A DNA stretch of 64,000 nucleotides from Clavulina sp. PMI_390 (lineage: Eukaryota; Basidiomycota; Agaricomycetes; Cantharellales; Hydnaceae), in the NCBI GenBank assembly GCA_015039315.1, contig WIDE01000090.1, positions 37,131 through 101,130 of the forward strand, given 5' to 3'. Below are positions 1 through 12,077 of this stretch, one piece after another. A model generated the notes under the pieces. That model was not told where the DNA came from and searched no databases. It worked only from the letters and a program-made list of their open reading frames with translations. Made by a program: the position numbers and the translations under genes. Position 1 is the first letter of the stretch. Each line of letters begins with the position of its first letter.

Positions 1-482
1 AGGATTTCACTTTTTTTTTTTTCCCGTGAAAACTTGGAGTGAGGCTAGCCTCGATATGCCGCAGGATGATGCTGAAGAAGAAACCGAAACCAAAAATTGA
101 TTATATTAGTCTACCCACAGGGTAGCAAAAGAGGGTGGCTTATAGTGTGGTCGCCCTACTACTTTTTTCCAAGGAAGGGATGTGATGGGTGGCTTAACGG
201 AGAAAATGGAAAGAAAAGAAAATTATGCAAAGAGATGACCAAAAACGCTAAAATGTACGAGACAAGAGGAGAAAATGAAAATGTGCACAGACAAGTGGGA
301 TTAATGGGGGTAGGATGCGAATGGCTTCGTTAGAGCAGGCAAGAAATCTTCGTAAGAGTTGCAGGCGGGGGCGGAAATGAAGTGGATAGAGGAGGGTGGG
401 TGTCAAGCAAAGCACAGCAAGAAAGTTCAGACTGATGAACCAAACACATTGAAGGTTCGATCATGGTCGTCGAAGCCAGAGC
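1..482. other. Gene-free left edge
   Basis: No supportable gene. The stretch starts with a T-rich run and then becomes purine-rich. It lies just downstream of the bestrophin stop codon and probably holds that gene's 3' untranslated region. The short open frames here have no recognisable motif and no splice logic. Confidence 0.5.
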
Positions 483-2955
483 TTAGAAGTGGGTGTGAGT
501 GAGGCGCCTTTGGTTAGTATCACGCCAGCTACGCAGGAGCGTGCGGCGCAGACTAGCGCTCCCGTTGTGCGGGTGGTGATAGTCATGCTCCTCGTTTGCG
601 ATAATAGTGTCGGCGCTGCGCATATCGCCAGGGGCGAATGGCTGGTTCCACTCGCCGAAGATGTAGTGGGCGGGGTCAAGTGCCACAGGATGCTATGAAG
701 CGCAGGGAGGGGGGTGAACGGTGCGTAAGGAAAGGATTACAAAGGAGTTTAGGGAGGGATGGCACGTACAGCGGTGATCTCAGCGAGTTCCTTGCCAATT
801 GCCTCACAGAAACGATCAACATCGAGATCGTTCTCATCGTAATCAAAGGGGTCCTCGATCTAGTCGAGGGCGTATTTATAAGTCTTGGGTCAAAAGCTGG
901 CGAATAGCTTAGAAAATCCTACCTCAGCACCGATCTCCAAGAAGCCAAGGAACAAGAATGCAGCGAAGGCCGTGGCGGGGACAGTGACCCACTTAAGGAC
1001 AGAGTAGATCTGGAAGGGGAGGAAAAGCAGGTAGAGCCATGTCGACATGCGCAAGTGCATCTGGTACGCGTAGGGGACTAAAGATATCACATTGGTGAGA
1101 AAAGACCAATCGCAAGATAAGTTAAGAACGCACTGGGATTGGATCGGATACGCTCCAGGGCAACAGCACTGTCCTGGAAAGACGCCAAACTAGCCCAGTA
1201 CGCCGAGAGGATAGGAGGCCCAACCAGTCCAAGCTTGGTGATGTGAGAAAGGTACGACGAAAGGAACAAGCTGAAAAGCGGATCGCCGTCAGATTTGCTT
1301 GATTGACAAAATATTCAATGAAAGGCGTACGTGATTTCGAGAGGAACGTTGGATTCGATGTTGATTTCGCGCTTGATCTTGCGTCCCATCCAGTCACGGT
1401 TGGACCTCTTGCGGTTGGGGGCCACAAAGTGCATGATCATCGAGACAAATGGCTTGATTGGGAGGAGCAATGGAATCCAGTCTGGAGGCAGCAGGTTTTC
1501 AGTACGTCTTCCATGAGATATATACCGTTCTCGCGTACCATAAATCGACTTCTTGGGAGGGTTCCGAGCAGGAGAGAGCTTGTGTCCAGGAGGCAGTTTG
1601 GGGCCTGATGAAGAATCAGCGACGGTTTTCTCCATATCACCTGGGCTCTCGCTACGGGTGGTGGCTGGTGGGGGGTAGGCTGAGAGCAGATCGGGGGTGC
1701 TGGACCAAAGGGGGAGCATGTCATCCTTGGACTTGAAATCCTCTCCCATCTCCGCATGGGTAGGGCCATGCTGGGGCAGGACAGAGACGAGAGGGTAGAG
1801 GTCCTCGTAAAAGATCCCGGATTCACCACGAAGCTGTGATACAGAGTGTGAGTCAATGGTTGGAAGAGGGATTGAAATAATAGGCGCTCACATAGTGCTG
1901 AAGACAGGGACGGAGATCAAATCAAGCAACTTATCAGCTTCTGATACTATTCAACGGTCGCCGCAACCTATTTTTACAAACCTTCATGGCAACAGAGAAT
2001 GCTTGGACCTGTGCAGATGCCCGGTCAGAGTCGGCTTTGTGGGAATAAGGATGGGGAGCACGCACCAAGTTGACCATAGTCTTCTTCTCAATCGTCGCAC
2101 GGAGATGGGCATCTTTGCCTTCTGCGTTTTTCCGATCAGTAGGGACCTGGATCCAGATGATGTTGGCCAGATTGCGAGAGCTGTGCAGGGCAAGGGTCGT
2201 GATGGCACAGGAAGTGGGGTGAGGGAGAGAAAGGGTGGTCGATCAAGTCATTTGATCGTCGAAAATCAAAACGAGGTGCCGGAAACGCAAGCAACAGGCG
2301 AGGAAACGGGAAATGGAAAGAGGAATTAGCGCGCAGTCTAGCTTGGCTTGGCATATCAAGAAAAAGATTTCTCACGCGACGGTGACTGACGCCCACAACT
2401 TGCGACCTAACAAATGAACAATTTTGATGATGAGCACGATGAAGCAACGAGGCCGTTTGGGAGGGGCTTGGCAGCATTACCTTCCCAGTAGCTAAGCGTG
2501 TCGAACAAGAACAAATTGATATTTTGGGTCAATAACCAAAACATGCAGGTGGAGCAGACTGGCGCCCATTGCGCATTGACTCACCGGTCATAGGCAGAGG
2601 TTGTACGGAAGGAAATGACGAGACCGAGCACCGTACCCAGCACGGTGAGCATTTGCGAAGAAATACCCTAAGGGATGCATGGAGAAGACACATTAGCGTG
2701 CGATTTTTGGGGCCGTCGCCATTAGCGGCACGAGCGCGTGTGTGCCACGACACTCACAAGGTTCTTGCGGTGCTCAGAGATGAGGACGATAGCTGATAGC
2801 AATGTTTTCTTAGTCACGCGTACACAAGGAAGGGCTCGTCGAGGCGTACCAACTGCCCATAGTGTGAAGAAGCCAATCTCAACAGCAATATCGTTGATGA
2901 CAGTCGCAGTGAGTCGATGGTAGTTCCATCGCCCACGAAGAATGGTCTGGGTCAT
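483..2955 (-). CDS. Bestrophin-family anion channel (UPF0187/RFP-TM)
   Basis: Predicted membrane anion channel of the fungal bestrophin family. The N-terminus MTQTILRGRWNYH leads to a first membrane segment, then a segment containing VLGTVLGLVISFRTTSAYDR with the family's SfRT-SAYxRYWEGR signature completed across two short exons. Later come HYLRGESGIFYEDLYPLV, NPIPYAYQMHL, a hydrophobic stretch ending FLGFLEIGAEV, and the conserved acidic segment EDPFDYDENDLDVDRFCEAI, which in animal bestrophins is the calcium-clasp region. The C-terminus contains DPAHYIFGEWNQPFAPGD, usual in fungal members. I count about ten exons; two are micro-exons (2481-2491 and 1892-1897), inferred because only they restore the family motifs. 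The protein is roughly 440 residues. Family assignment is firm; membrane location and ion selectivity are inferred from the family. Confidence 0.9.
1892..1897 (-). other. 6-nt micro-exon in the bestrophin gene
   Basis: On the minus strand the six bases CACTAT are preceded by CTTCAG and followed by GTGAGC, so they form a perfect AG|6 nt|GT unit. They encode His-Tyr and join AFSVAMK to LRGESGIFYED, giving the motif K-HYLRGE expected in fungal bestrophins. Skipping the exon keeps the frame but removes HY. This is inference from splice sites and the family motif; there is no transcript evidence. Confidence 0.7.
2481..2491 (-). other. 11-nt micro-exon in the bestrophin gene
   Basis: On the minus strand CTACTGGGAAG is bounded by TTAG and GTAATG. 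It encodes the YWEG core between SAYDR and the next exon, which begins RKLWASVTVA. Without it the frame breaks and the invariant RYWEGR motif is lost. This makes its inclusion more certain than that of the 6-nt exon in the same gene. Confidence 0.75.
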
Positions 2956-3604
2956 CTTGCCCTAGGTGTTCGCGTAGTACTTGCTTGCAAGCAGAGAGAA
3001 AGAGAGAGCCCAGGGGGAGAAGGAAAGACGAGGAGAGAAAAAAACGAGAGGGAGTGTGGGTGGAGCTTGCCTGTTGCTGCGCCTTTATATAACGAGAATA
3101 GTTGACAGAGGAATTAAGCCTCCGAATCAGATTTGCTTGTGAGTGTCTGCATTGAGTTGGAGCTTTTACCATTGTCGGTTGAAATGATGTGGCGCGTGCG
3201 GAGATGTTGGTATCCACCGTCTGGGATCGCCGGACCCGCCTATTCCCATGCGTGATCACCTAACAACCCGATTGAAGCGAATGGAAGGATCACCCTGGGC
3301 TGTTGGCCTGATCGCTTTGGTGATGGTACAAACCAAATAGTCTAGACCCTTTCCAGCCGTAATGACTTTACGTATGCTAGGCGACACCGTCAAAACATCG
3401 TGGGCAAAGCAAGACTGCTTATATTTTCCAGTACAAACGATACAACACTAGGACGAGCAGCAGGGATATTTTATGTAGAGAAGTCTGTCAAACCAAGTCT
3501 CAATCGATAGGAACACCCGGGGTAACCAGCGTGTGGAGCATCCCCATGATCGAAGAAATCACAGGGGTCCATCCCTATCTCGACAACCGATTCTCGAAGG
3601 TCAC
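2956..3604. other. Intergenic: bestrophin promoter and fimbrin 3' flank
   Basis: This stretch separates two genes on the minus strand. The right part should contain the fimbrin 3' untranslated region and the left part the bestrophin promoter, with a TATA-like site and a purine-rich tract on the plus strand near 2990-3060. No gene is seen. Confidence 0.5.
3084..3091 (-). promoter_or_regulatory. TATA-like element upstream of bestrophin gene
   Basis: The minus strand reads TATATAAA about 129 nt before the bestrophin start codon. That spacing allows a short 5' leader. It is a sequence match only. Confidence 0.45.
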
Positions 3605-6340
3605 TCATGCCTTCTGCAATGCCATCAAGCTACCAACAAACGTGAGCACCTATAAAGGTAGTGGTGAGTAAAATCATGCACTTATAAGGTCTCACAGTCA
3701 AAACACTTACCAAACGTGGTCGCACATCAACGATATCTTCAGGGACAAGGAAAATCAATGCATTCATCTTCCTTGCAATCGAGATGGCAAGCTTGGCATT
3801 TTGCCTCTTGTCCTCATACTCATTCGCGGGCCTCGCCACCAAGCTGTAGTCTACGATACCCGGGCGGAGCGCCTCAAGTAGATCGAGGAAGAAAAGCGCA
3901 TTGGAGATACTCGGGTCCTTGAAGCTGCGGATGGGTGCTGTGGCTGGGCTGGGCTTGTTCGGAGACGTGGATTTTGCAACGGTTTCAAGCGCCCATTTGA
4001 GAATATCCTGATCAGTTGGAGCGCGGCCGTTTTTGCTCAGAGACATGAGGGTCTGTGAAATACTTAGTCTAAAAAAGGAGAGCATATGCACCAAAAAATA
4101 TTGTATCACATCAGTCTTGGCACACGGAGTCAAGTGCCCTCACGGAAAATTCGAGAATACGCACCGCATGATCTGCCATACGAGCCCCAACACGAGGGTC
4201 TTCCTGCCATCGACGATATCTGCACCCTGAATGCCGACCATATGCATCCTGTTAGCTTTTGCCAGATCGACGGCATAGTTGGTATTCTCCACAGCCTTGA
4301 ACCTCGACAGCCCCGCGTGGGGGATAGGTCCGAGCTCTTCATCATCGTCACCCGTGCCCTGATCGAAGGCAGCCTGGGTAGGTGAACCGACCACGGGCTT
4401 GGGCTTGTTGACGCGGCGCCAGGTAACAGAACCCGGGATGAGTTTGTCGAACGCTTGCAGAATGATGGTGCCATCCTACACAAACAAGCAAGGAATATTG
4501 AGTTATCATGTCAGTCATTCTCCTCTAATGATGTGTCGCATGAAACGTGCTGTAAGTAAAGAGACGCACCTTGAGATCTTGGAACAGAGAGAACACCACG
4601 GGGTCCACATTCAACGAGTTCAACCAAAGCGTGAACACTCTCGCCTCCCTTTCGCCTTCCGCATCGAAATCCTCCACACCCTCTGTCGGGACAGGCTCGT
4701 CCAGAGGCTCCAAGCATGGGTGAGTGTTGAACAAGTTCGCAACAAAGGCAAGGTTCAAGCGCGGGTTACCAGCCACAAGCGAGGGCGGGGTGAGGTACTT
4801 CCTGCATCCGATGCGCTCTGCGTTCGCGAGGACTTGCTCGGCGCGTTGGGTCAGATCACGGGTTTGGAGTGGTGCGCGCGAGCACTCGTTGGGCTTGAGC
4901 TGATTCAAGAGCACGGTGTAGTTCTCGCCGTCCTTGACGTCTTTGCTGAAATTGCTCACTCTGAACCAATGAATATGTCAGAAAATGCATCGAGAGGTGA
5001 ATTTATTTCACTGGTTCACTGACCTCCTGTTCCAGCCGGCAGCTTTGAGGTGGTAATTGAACCATCGCAGAAGGATCTGGTCGGGAGGTAATCTCAAAAG
5101 GTCATCGATCGTCTCACCGTCCTCAAGAAGGCGGTACAGCTCAGGGTGGTTCGTGAGACTGATGCGGCTGAGCAATCCCCTACGGATGATCTGCCAAATC
5201 AATCCCAGAATCAAGTGCTCACGGCCCTCAGCCAAATCGGCACTTCCGATATTTACGACAGAGCACCCGATGGCCTTGGCGGAGGTAATGACGATGTTGT
5301 TGTTTTCGGTGATCTTAAAGGCGTTGAGAGGCTTGCCAGCCTTCGCGATGTTCAAGACACGAGTGTCGATCGTGTCGGGGACCGAGTCGTTAATAAGCTT
5401 GCACAAAATAAGACCATCTACGGACGTCGTAGCAAGAGTGTAAGTGCCATGTTATCGTTGTTGTTAGTTGGAGGGCGTTAGATCGTACCTCGGCATTCAT
5501 CAAAAATTTGCATAGTATCTGTCGGGACAGGAAGACGGGCCCCAACGTCTGGATCGCCTTCCAAAACCTGGCCATTTAGGAAAAATAATCAATGAATCAA
5601 GTCGGAAAGAGAGCTGTAACAGGAATCGCTTACCCCGTTGATGTGAGCAGTGAACTGTGATCGCTCTTCTTGGTTGATGGTATGGCTGGTGCTTTCAGTT
5701 GTCCCCTTCACGGTGACCTTCCCAGCTTTGGTGACTAAGACATTCTTTTGCTCGTCCCGCTGTGTGCGCAGTTTTGCGACAAGCTATAACAGAGGCACCA
5801 GCATTCCAGATACGAGCGATCCGGACGAATTCAGAGGTACAGAGACATTTTTGTCAGCCACGACACGCTCAGGTCAGGAGGGGACAATCGAGGGCAACGA
5901 GTAGCATACCTCGACGTAGTCTTCCAGCTCAACCTTGCCGGACGCATCAACGCTGACACTCTTGAGCGTCTCTCGCGCCGTGTCGTACGTTGCCTCCCCG
6001 CTCTGCTGCAGAGCCCCAATCACTTCGGATTTGCCGACACGCCCAGTCCCGTCGACGTCAATCGCGCTATTCACAAGCCCATCACCGTCAGTTCGTATCC
6101 TGGCGCATGGACGTCTCTGAAATGACGATCGATTGCGGAAACGGAGACATACTTGAATTTGCTGATGAGCTGCATCATCTCATCTTGAGATATCTACAAT
6201 CGTGGATAGATAGGGACATATATGCGCGCATGCAGTGAGTTTTGGTTCCACAGGTCGTTATGGGCTGCCGTTGCGCGCAGTCCCCAGCAAGCCCGAGTAC
6301 ATACCTGAGGATATTTCTTCTGTAACCGTATTGCCTGCAT
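3605..6340 (-). CDS. Fimbrin/plastin, actin-bundling protein
   Basis: Cross-links actin filaments in patches and cables. The start MQAIRLQKKYPQ follows a good ATG context and is spliced to ISQDEMMQLISKF. An EF-hand pair follows: the first loop is DVDGTGRVGKSEV and the second reads SVDASGKVELEDYVE. Then come the calponin-homology domains of two actin-binding modules, seen for example in AGKPLNAFKITENNNIVITS (CH1/CH2 region), NPRLNLAFVANLFNTHPCLE (CH3) and the CH4 segments SISNALFFLDLLEALRPGIV and LVPEDIVDVRPRL. The last small exon gives VLTFVGSLMALQKA before the stop, matching the usual fimbrin C-terminus. The whole gene is cut by many short introns and looks intact, with the domain order of yeast Sac6. 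Identification is very secure. Confidence 0.95.
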
Positions 6341-6784
6341 CGTGAACTATCTTTTGCGCCTAGAGTTGGATAATAGTCGATATTTTAAGACCTCTACGTC
6401 GACTTCAACGTGAGGGAGGGGAAGAGGAGGGAGGGATCGCGCAGGAGATGGTTGTTACTTGGTCGGATGAAGTCACGACTCCTATTCCTTCCATATATGG
6501 CATCAGGCGTCATCGCCTCATTTTCTGTTCAACCCTGTGCAAACTACGGACGGTAAATTTAGCTTTAATTACAGCGCAGCACGCAGTTTATTTTCCATGT
6601 GCGCCAAGTGCTCAAGATGCCGCGGGGGTCAAGAGGCGGTACGCACAACGGCGGACGCCAAGAGCATGCAGTTATGTATGTATTGGAAAGAAACAACGTA
6701 GCCAAGCACACAATACATGAACGGACGAGAAAATAGAAACAAAAGAACAGCGGAGCACAAATACAACAGTGGTATTTTTTATCT
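6341..6784. other. Intergenic: fimbrin promoter and eEF1B gamma 3' flank
   Basis: No gene is supported. Both neighbours are on the minus strand, so this holds the fimbrin upstream region on the left and the 3' flank of the elongation factor gene on the right. No clear TATA box or repeat was seen. Confidence 0.45.
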
Positions 6785-8504
6785 TTACTTGAACTGCAAC
6801 ACGAGATGAATTTGTCAGCCAAGCTCCGCAACCGGACTCGATGGGTTGACTCACGTTCTTGCCATCAGCCCACTTGTGGTCGTTGACCTCGAGGTCCCAC
6901 GCAAGGGCGCCCTCAAAGTATGCTTTCTGGGCATCGTTCTTGAGGTCAATCTTCTCATACGCATATGACTCGTAGTCGGGAGCCACGCTGACGACAGGGA
7001 TGATGTCCTGCCCACGAGTAATGAGGACACCCTCCAGGAGAGAGTCATTGTTGGTGCCGAGGACACCCATGGAGCCGAAGAGGTACTTGCGGGAACCTTC
7101 CAGGCGGTCTGAAGGATAAGAATCGTTAGTCTATGCCGTTCCCCGGACCCAAATAATATATCCACGTACTGAAGAAGCCACCAATCTGGTTAGCAGACAT
7201 GAAGGTCTGAGTCAGCTCCTCTGGGTACTTGAAGGCGACCTTCCAGATGGAGTATCCTTCAGCGTCGTACCTAGTGAGAAGGGCATCATGAGAGTCTGTA
7301 TATATCTACATCACAACGCATTGTGCCCACTTACTTCTCGTAGAACCACTCCAGGGAACCACCGGGGCCGCGGGTATCAAGGTTGGAGTATGCACGCTTC
7401 CAGTCCTCAAGGTTGAGAGTGCTCTTGGGGAGGTCATCGAGAGGGTTCTTGGCCTTGGGCTCCTCTGCGACGAGGGGCTCATCCTCCTCTTCCTCCTCCT
7501 TTGGCGCCTTGGGCTTGGGGGCGATCTTCTCCTTGATCTTCTCGACAATGGTGGCGGGCTTCTTTTCCTTGGCCGGGGGGGTATATGCCTTCGCCTTGTC
7601 AGCAAGGATGACCTCGCCAATGATGGGCTTGAGCGAGGGCTGGTTCACGAGGGTGTCGAAGTAGCGCACAACGTTGGGGATGGTGGCGCGCTCGGAGGCT
7701 CCGATCGAGTTCTCGAATACAGACTGGAGGATGGCGGTGAGGATGAGATCGGCAGCGGAGATGCGGTGGCCAACGAGGAAGGTAGCGGTATGGAGGTGGT
7801 TGTTGATGACGGTAAGGGCAGCCATCAAGCGCTCACGCATGGTGGTCTCAATCTAGGGTTCGAAGAGAATATTTCGAATGCGATGAAGGAGAAATGGTTA
7901 GCTCCAAACTTGCCAAGTCATCATGGAGGGAAAGTGCATACAGGCTTAGTGTAGGGGATAGCGCCGTGAACGAGGCCAACGAGATTCCTTCGGTTGATAT
8001 CCACCTCAGTCTCGGCGAAATGAGTCCACTGATCAATCAGAGCAGCCTCCTGGGGAGTCTTGCCCAAGAGACCAGCGTTGGGAGCGAGGCTCGCAACTGC
8101 CAATCAACAAGATAAGAAACCGGGAATTTTGATCAGATCGAGGTAACATATAGGCGGTAAATGCACGGATATATGAGTAATGGCGCATACCGTAGTTGGC
8201 GATCGAGGTGGATTCAGTGAGGAGGAAGCCATCGGCACCCTCGAAGCTGGGGATCTTCCCGACGGGGAATTTTGCAAGGTACTCGGGAGTCTTGTTGTCT
8301 TGGGGGGTCGTGGTCGAGGTGTGCACCAGGGTGAGCTCAAGGCCAGCATATGCTGCAATGAGTCGGGCCTATCAGATGCGATCGGGGGCGGAATTGGTTG
8401 TTCTGGTGAGTTCGATCTGGAAAAATTGCTGCATTCGATGGCAGACTAACCTTGTTACCACCGACGTGGCGCTCTCTGGTGTAGATCTTTCCGATCGGGG
8501 CCAT
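6785..8504 (-). CDS. Translation elongation factor eEF1B gamma subunit
   Basis: Structural subunit of the eEF1B nucleotide-exchange complex that recharges eEF1A during translation. The start exon [18 protein letters not shown] opens a glutathione-S-transferase-like domain; its body includes [20 protein letters not shown] and, in its C-terminal half, [21 protein letters not shown] charged linker rich in Lys, Pro and Glu follows (for example [20 protein letters not shown]). The C-terminal EF1G domain has [20 protein letters not shown], the segment around FFWQ-type aromatic strands, and [12 protein letters not shown]. The final exon adds only FK before the stop. The gene shares a 162 bp upstream region with the divergent Iks1-like kinase. 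It appears complete and of normal length, with several short introns. Confidence 0.95.
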
Positions 8505-8666
8505 GGATGACGTCTACTAGAAAAAGGGGGATAGTGCTAGACAGGTGAAGAAAAAAGTTGACGGAAAATGAAGCGAATCGCTGGCTGAACGATCACGTTT
8601 GTGACTCGCACGCTATTAATATTGATCCCGAGTGACAGCGTGACCGTGACTCGTGACCAATCCAAC
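8505..8666. promoter_or_regulatory. Bidirectional promoter, eEF1B gamma / Iks1-like kinase
   Basis: Only 162 bp lie between the two divergent start codons. The stretch must hold both core promoters and both 5' leaders. It contains an AT-rich CTATTAATATTGATC segment and several GTGAC/GTCAC-type short words. No canonical TATA box was seen. Confidence 0.55.
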
Positions 8667-11428
8667 ATGGCCTCGCCTCTTGACGAGGTTGGAGATATCC
8701 CCGGCGACAGTGAGGCACCCACCTCCGACTGGCAGGCTATTCTGCATGGAAACAACCAGGTCGTCCTATACAATTCCACTAACAAGGCCGTCACAGTCAC
8801 CCGAGCACACGGCTCTGAGTATGGCGAGCTTGAGTGGGAAGAGTACGAGCACGATGACATTGATGTCGAAGACGTGTGCCCGTATTGCCATCGACCAATG
8901 GCCGAACCACCCAACCCCCCGTCTCCCGTGTACCCTCGAGCTCCAAACTACTTCCACCTTCTGGCCGAGTCAACCTCGTCGTCCCGGCCGCGCACGCCGC
9001 CAGGCAGAGATTCAGATTCCGACTCATCTTCCGATCGTTTATTCACTCCGGGGACACTGGCTGAGGGCTACTTTGATATGTTCTTCAGAGAAGAAAGAAA
9101 ACTCGGGATGGGCGCTAATGGTTCTGTCTTTCTCTGTCAACATGTGCTTGATGGCAATATGTTGGGTCACTTTGCTGTGAAGAAGATTGCAGTCGGTTCG
9201 TCTCACGAATACTTGGTCAACATCCTGAAGGAGGTACGTTGTGTGTCGCCACTCTCCCAAACTCAAGCAGTGCCTCACTAGCTGAGAATACAAACAGGTC
9301 AGACTGTTGGAAACTTTGCGCCACCAAAACATCATCACGTACCACCATTCATGGCTAGAGACTTCTCGCTTCTCCGCTTTCGGGCCTTCTATACCCACTT
9401 TGTTCGTTCTCATGCAGTGGGCTGAAGGAGGAAGGTATGCAACAGATTATCCACTTTTGTCCTAATTTTGAGGCTAACGATGCCACCGCTTTCTAGTCTC
9501 GATGACTTCATCGCGTCGCGGCAAGGCTTATCAGCGTCAGGGGACCCACTTCCTAGCACTCCGGTCAGCGGTGCAAATGGAGCTGAAGAAATGACAAAGG
9601 CACAGCGAATAGCTGCGTTTCGTGCACGCAATCGCAAGGAGTCCGGGAAGAAGTCTACCTTGAAGGCCATACACCTTCTCAGCGCCGACGAGATACTACA
9701 CTTGTTCAGCGATATTACCTCGGGCCTTGCGTTTCTCGTAGGTTCTTTCACTTTTTTTTCTCCATTGGTGGCATTCCCTCATGATCAATCATCGCAGCAC
9801 GACCGGGCGATATTACATTTGGATCTGAAGCCAGGAAACGTTCTATTGACCTGGGATGCCGGCTCATTAGTGTGCGTACGCGGATTCTACAAGGTGAATG
9901 TTTTGCCTGACCCTCTCGTTATAGGCCACGTGCGATGTTGTCAGACTTTGGGGCATCCCGAGACATGCTACAGCAAAACGCCAGTGCTCGAACAGGAGTC
10001 ACCGGAACGTGCGTATCCTGAGCTCTAAGGCGTCTCACGAATGGTCTCAAACCATACAATGATAGACTCGAGTATACGGCACCAGAAGTCCTCCAGCCTG
10101 ACTTCACGACTGGCTTATTCCGCGAGATGGACACCAAATCCGACATGTGGAGCCTTGGCGTCATCCTACACAAACTAATTTTCTTTACGACACCCTTTCA
10201 TGGCATTGACGACCTTGCTGCATTACAGGAAGCTATCACGCGATATCCAGGGTATGTCAAAGGCGTGGCCAGTTTATTCGATCTTCCTGAACTGCGTTGG
10301 TTAGCTTCTTCCTCACCCCCGACATTCTGGACACGTGCATTCGCCGAGGCTTGCCTGTCGGCGTATTGCATCTACTTACGACTCTCTTGGATATTCAACC
10401 CCTCGAGCGCCCAAGCTCAGAACGTGTATTTGGCTACGTTCGCACAGAATCCGTTCGTACGAGCATCTCCTTGCATCCACTTGAATACTCACTCCTGCAC
10501 TGAATCTAGAAGCAAACGGCAGCTGCTTTTGGGCCAAAAAGGCGTCGCGCCCGGCGCAAGACTCAGGACATGACTCCATCGTCTAGCAATTCACTAGTGC
10601 GCGCGCCACCACCACCGCCTGCTGCTCCAGAACACTACTCTCCGCGCTCTCAAACACTACCCCCGCCTTCAGCCTCAGCTGTCCGACGTTCCCCTTCGCC
10701 TATTCGATGGCAAGATGATGCTGTAGAGAATGTCCCACCGTCTGCATCATCGTCACAGTCCACGATACAAGGCGCGTACCGAGACCCTGTGCCGGAGTCA
10801 GCGCCTTCTCGTCGAACATCTGATGCGTCGACCAACGGCAGCGAGCATACCCCTGCACCTCGTCCCACAATCTCTCCTATCAATCGGCCAGACATCAAGC
10901 TTCCCGTTAGTCACCCGCCTTCCTCTCATACAAAAAAAAATAGTTTCCAACATTATCATCCTCTAGATTCCTCAAACGACTTCAGGTTCACTCCTACGGG
11001 TAGTTGCGGACCCAACTTCGCTGATATCTCCCCGGACATTCAAAGGGATCAAAAACTTCATTCTCATTGCCAAAGTAAGCCACAGATACTCTTCTCTTGG
11101 CCAGTCAGTGACAGACTCAAAACGTACCCTGTACCAGATTGTCTCTTTAGCACAGTATTCCCATACCCCATTGCATTTCAATTCCCCTCTGCATTCAACG
11201 CTCATCTGTCTAGCGGCGATTCTCGCTGTCATCGATGTCTGGGACACCGATCTCACACTCTTCAACCTATCTTCAACACCTTCATCTGCATCCACATCTA
11301 CGACCCCAGCTACCTCATCAATATCTATCGCACAAACTAGCTCCATCATCCGCTCTGCTCTCATCTCGGGATCTCTCGCTATCGTCCATGTCTTCCTTCT
11401 CTTCTGTCTTCGCTATTACGGGGTGTAG
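8667..11428 (+). CDS. Iks1-like serine/threonine protein kinase with C-terminal membrane segment
   Basis: The start is the ATG beginning MASPLDEVGDIPGD; the frame is open upstream, but only to a GTG. The N-terminal region has a CPYC motif near residue 70 and a Ser-rich linker. The kinase domain starts near residue 140 with glycine loop LGMGANGSVFLC and the ATP lysine in HFAVKKIAVG. It continues with RHQNIITYHHSWLE and catalytic loop HLDLKPGNVLL, then DFG in SDFGASRDM after an intron, and TGTLEYTAPEVL as activation-segment end. A second CPYC-adjacent aromatic cluster and the layout suggest the fungal Iks1 group. The tail is Pro/Ser-rich and ends with hydrophobic helices, STLICLAAILAVIDVWD and SGSLAIVHVFLLFCLRYYGV, suggesting membrane anchoring. 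All catalytic residues are present, so the kinase should be active; its substrate is unknown. Confidence 0.85.
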
Positions 11429-12077
11429 TGTGCACGCGTTATGACATCCAAATCCCCCTTCTCATACTCACCCACATGACCGAGATTTTGCATTGCGGCT
11501 GCTCCACAGGTCGTATGACTCGGGTGCATGGTGGTGTCTCCCCACCTCTAGATTCTGAGCCCGCGCAGACGCCGGGGCACGCATCTCACTTTGAGGGATG
11601 CTATGAACTTTTCCGACTGTCAGCCAGAATCGAACGCCCTGACGATCCTAGGCGAATCACCTTGCGCCATGCGGAGCGCGGACGATGCACATGAAAGTGC
11701 GAATGTACTGATCCTCTTCGCAATCGCAATCGTCATTTGCCAAATGCAAATCTTCCCTTTATTGTTAGAATTGATGCGGGAAAGGAATACGGAGTGGAGT
11801 TAAGATATTGGTGCGCTATTTTCGTTGACGGAAGGAGTCTCTCTGCTCTGCTTGTCATAGGGTTGTAGACTTGCTTCAATGGGAGTGCTCGCGTGAGAGG
11901 CTATAGGTTTGTGTCCTATTGAGAGTTCACGGGGTTCTGGATGCCGTACAGCTCTTTTTGGAATCCGTGCCTAGGGGAGATTACAATAATTGGCTCATTC
12001 GGTATAAGTAGTCTCCTCAGCGCCCAAGAGCATCCTGGCATCTATTCCCCCTCACTTGAACCACGCTAGCCATCTTC
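11429..12077. other. Intergenic between kinase and beta-lactamase-like gene
   Basis: No gene is supported; the open frames here are short and show no family motif. The stretch should contain the kinase 3' end and the promoter of the next gene. Confidence 0.45.
12003..12008 (+). promoter_or_regulatory. TATA-like box of beta-lactamase-like gene
   Basis: TATAAG lies 70 nt before the start codon of the beta-lactamase-like gene, a spacing also seen at three other genes in this window. This is a motif match only. Confidence 0.5.

Noticed and set aside
97..333. Plus-strand open frame of 78 codons near the left edge
   Set aside because: Low-complexity, Lys/Gly-rich, no motif, no splice partners; lies in the likely 3' flank of the bestrophin gene.
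453..470. GGTTCGATC word resembling a tRNA T-arm
   Set aside because: No matching stem, acceptor or anticodon arm around it; no tRNA gene supported anywhere in the window.
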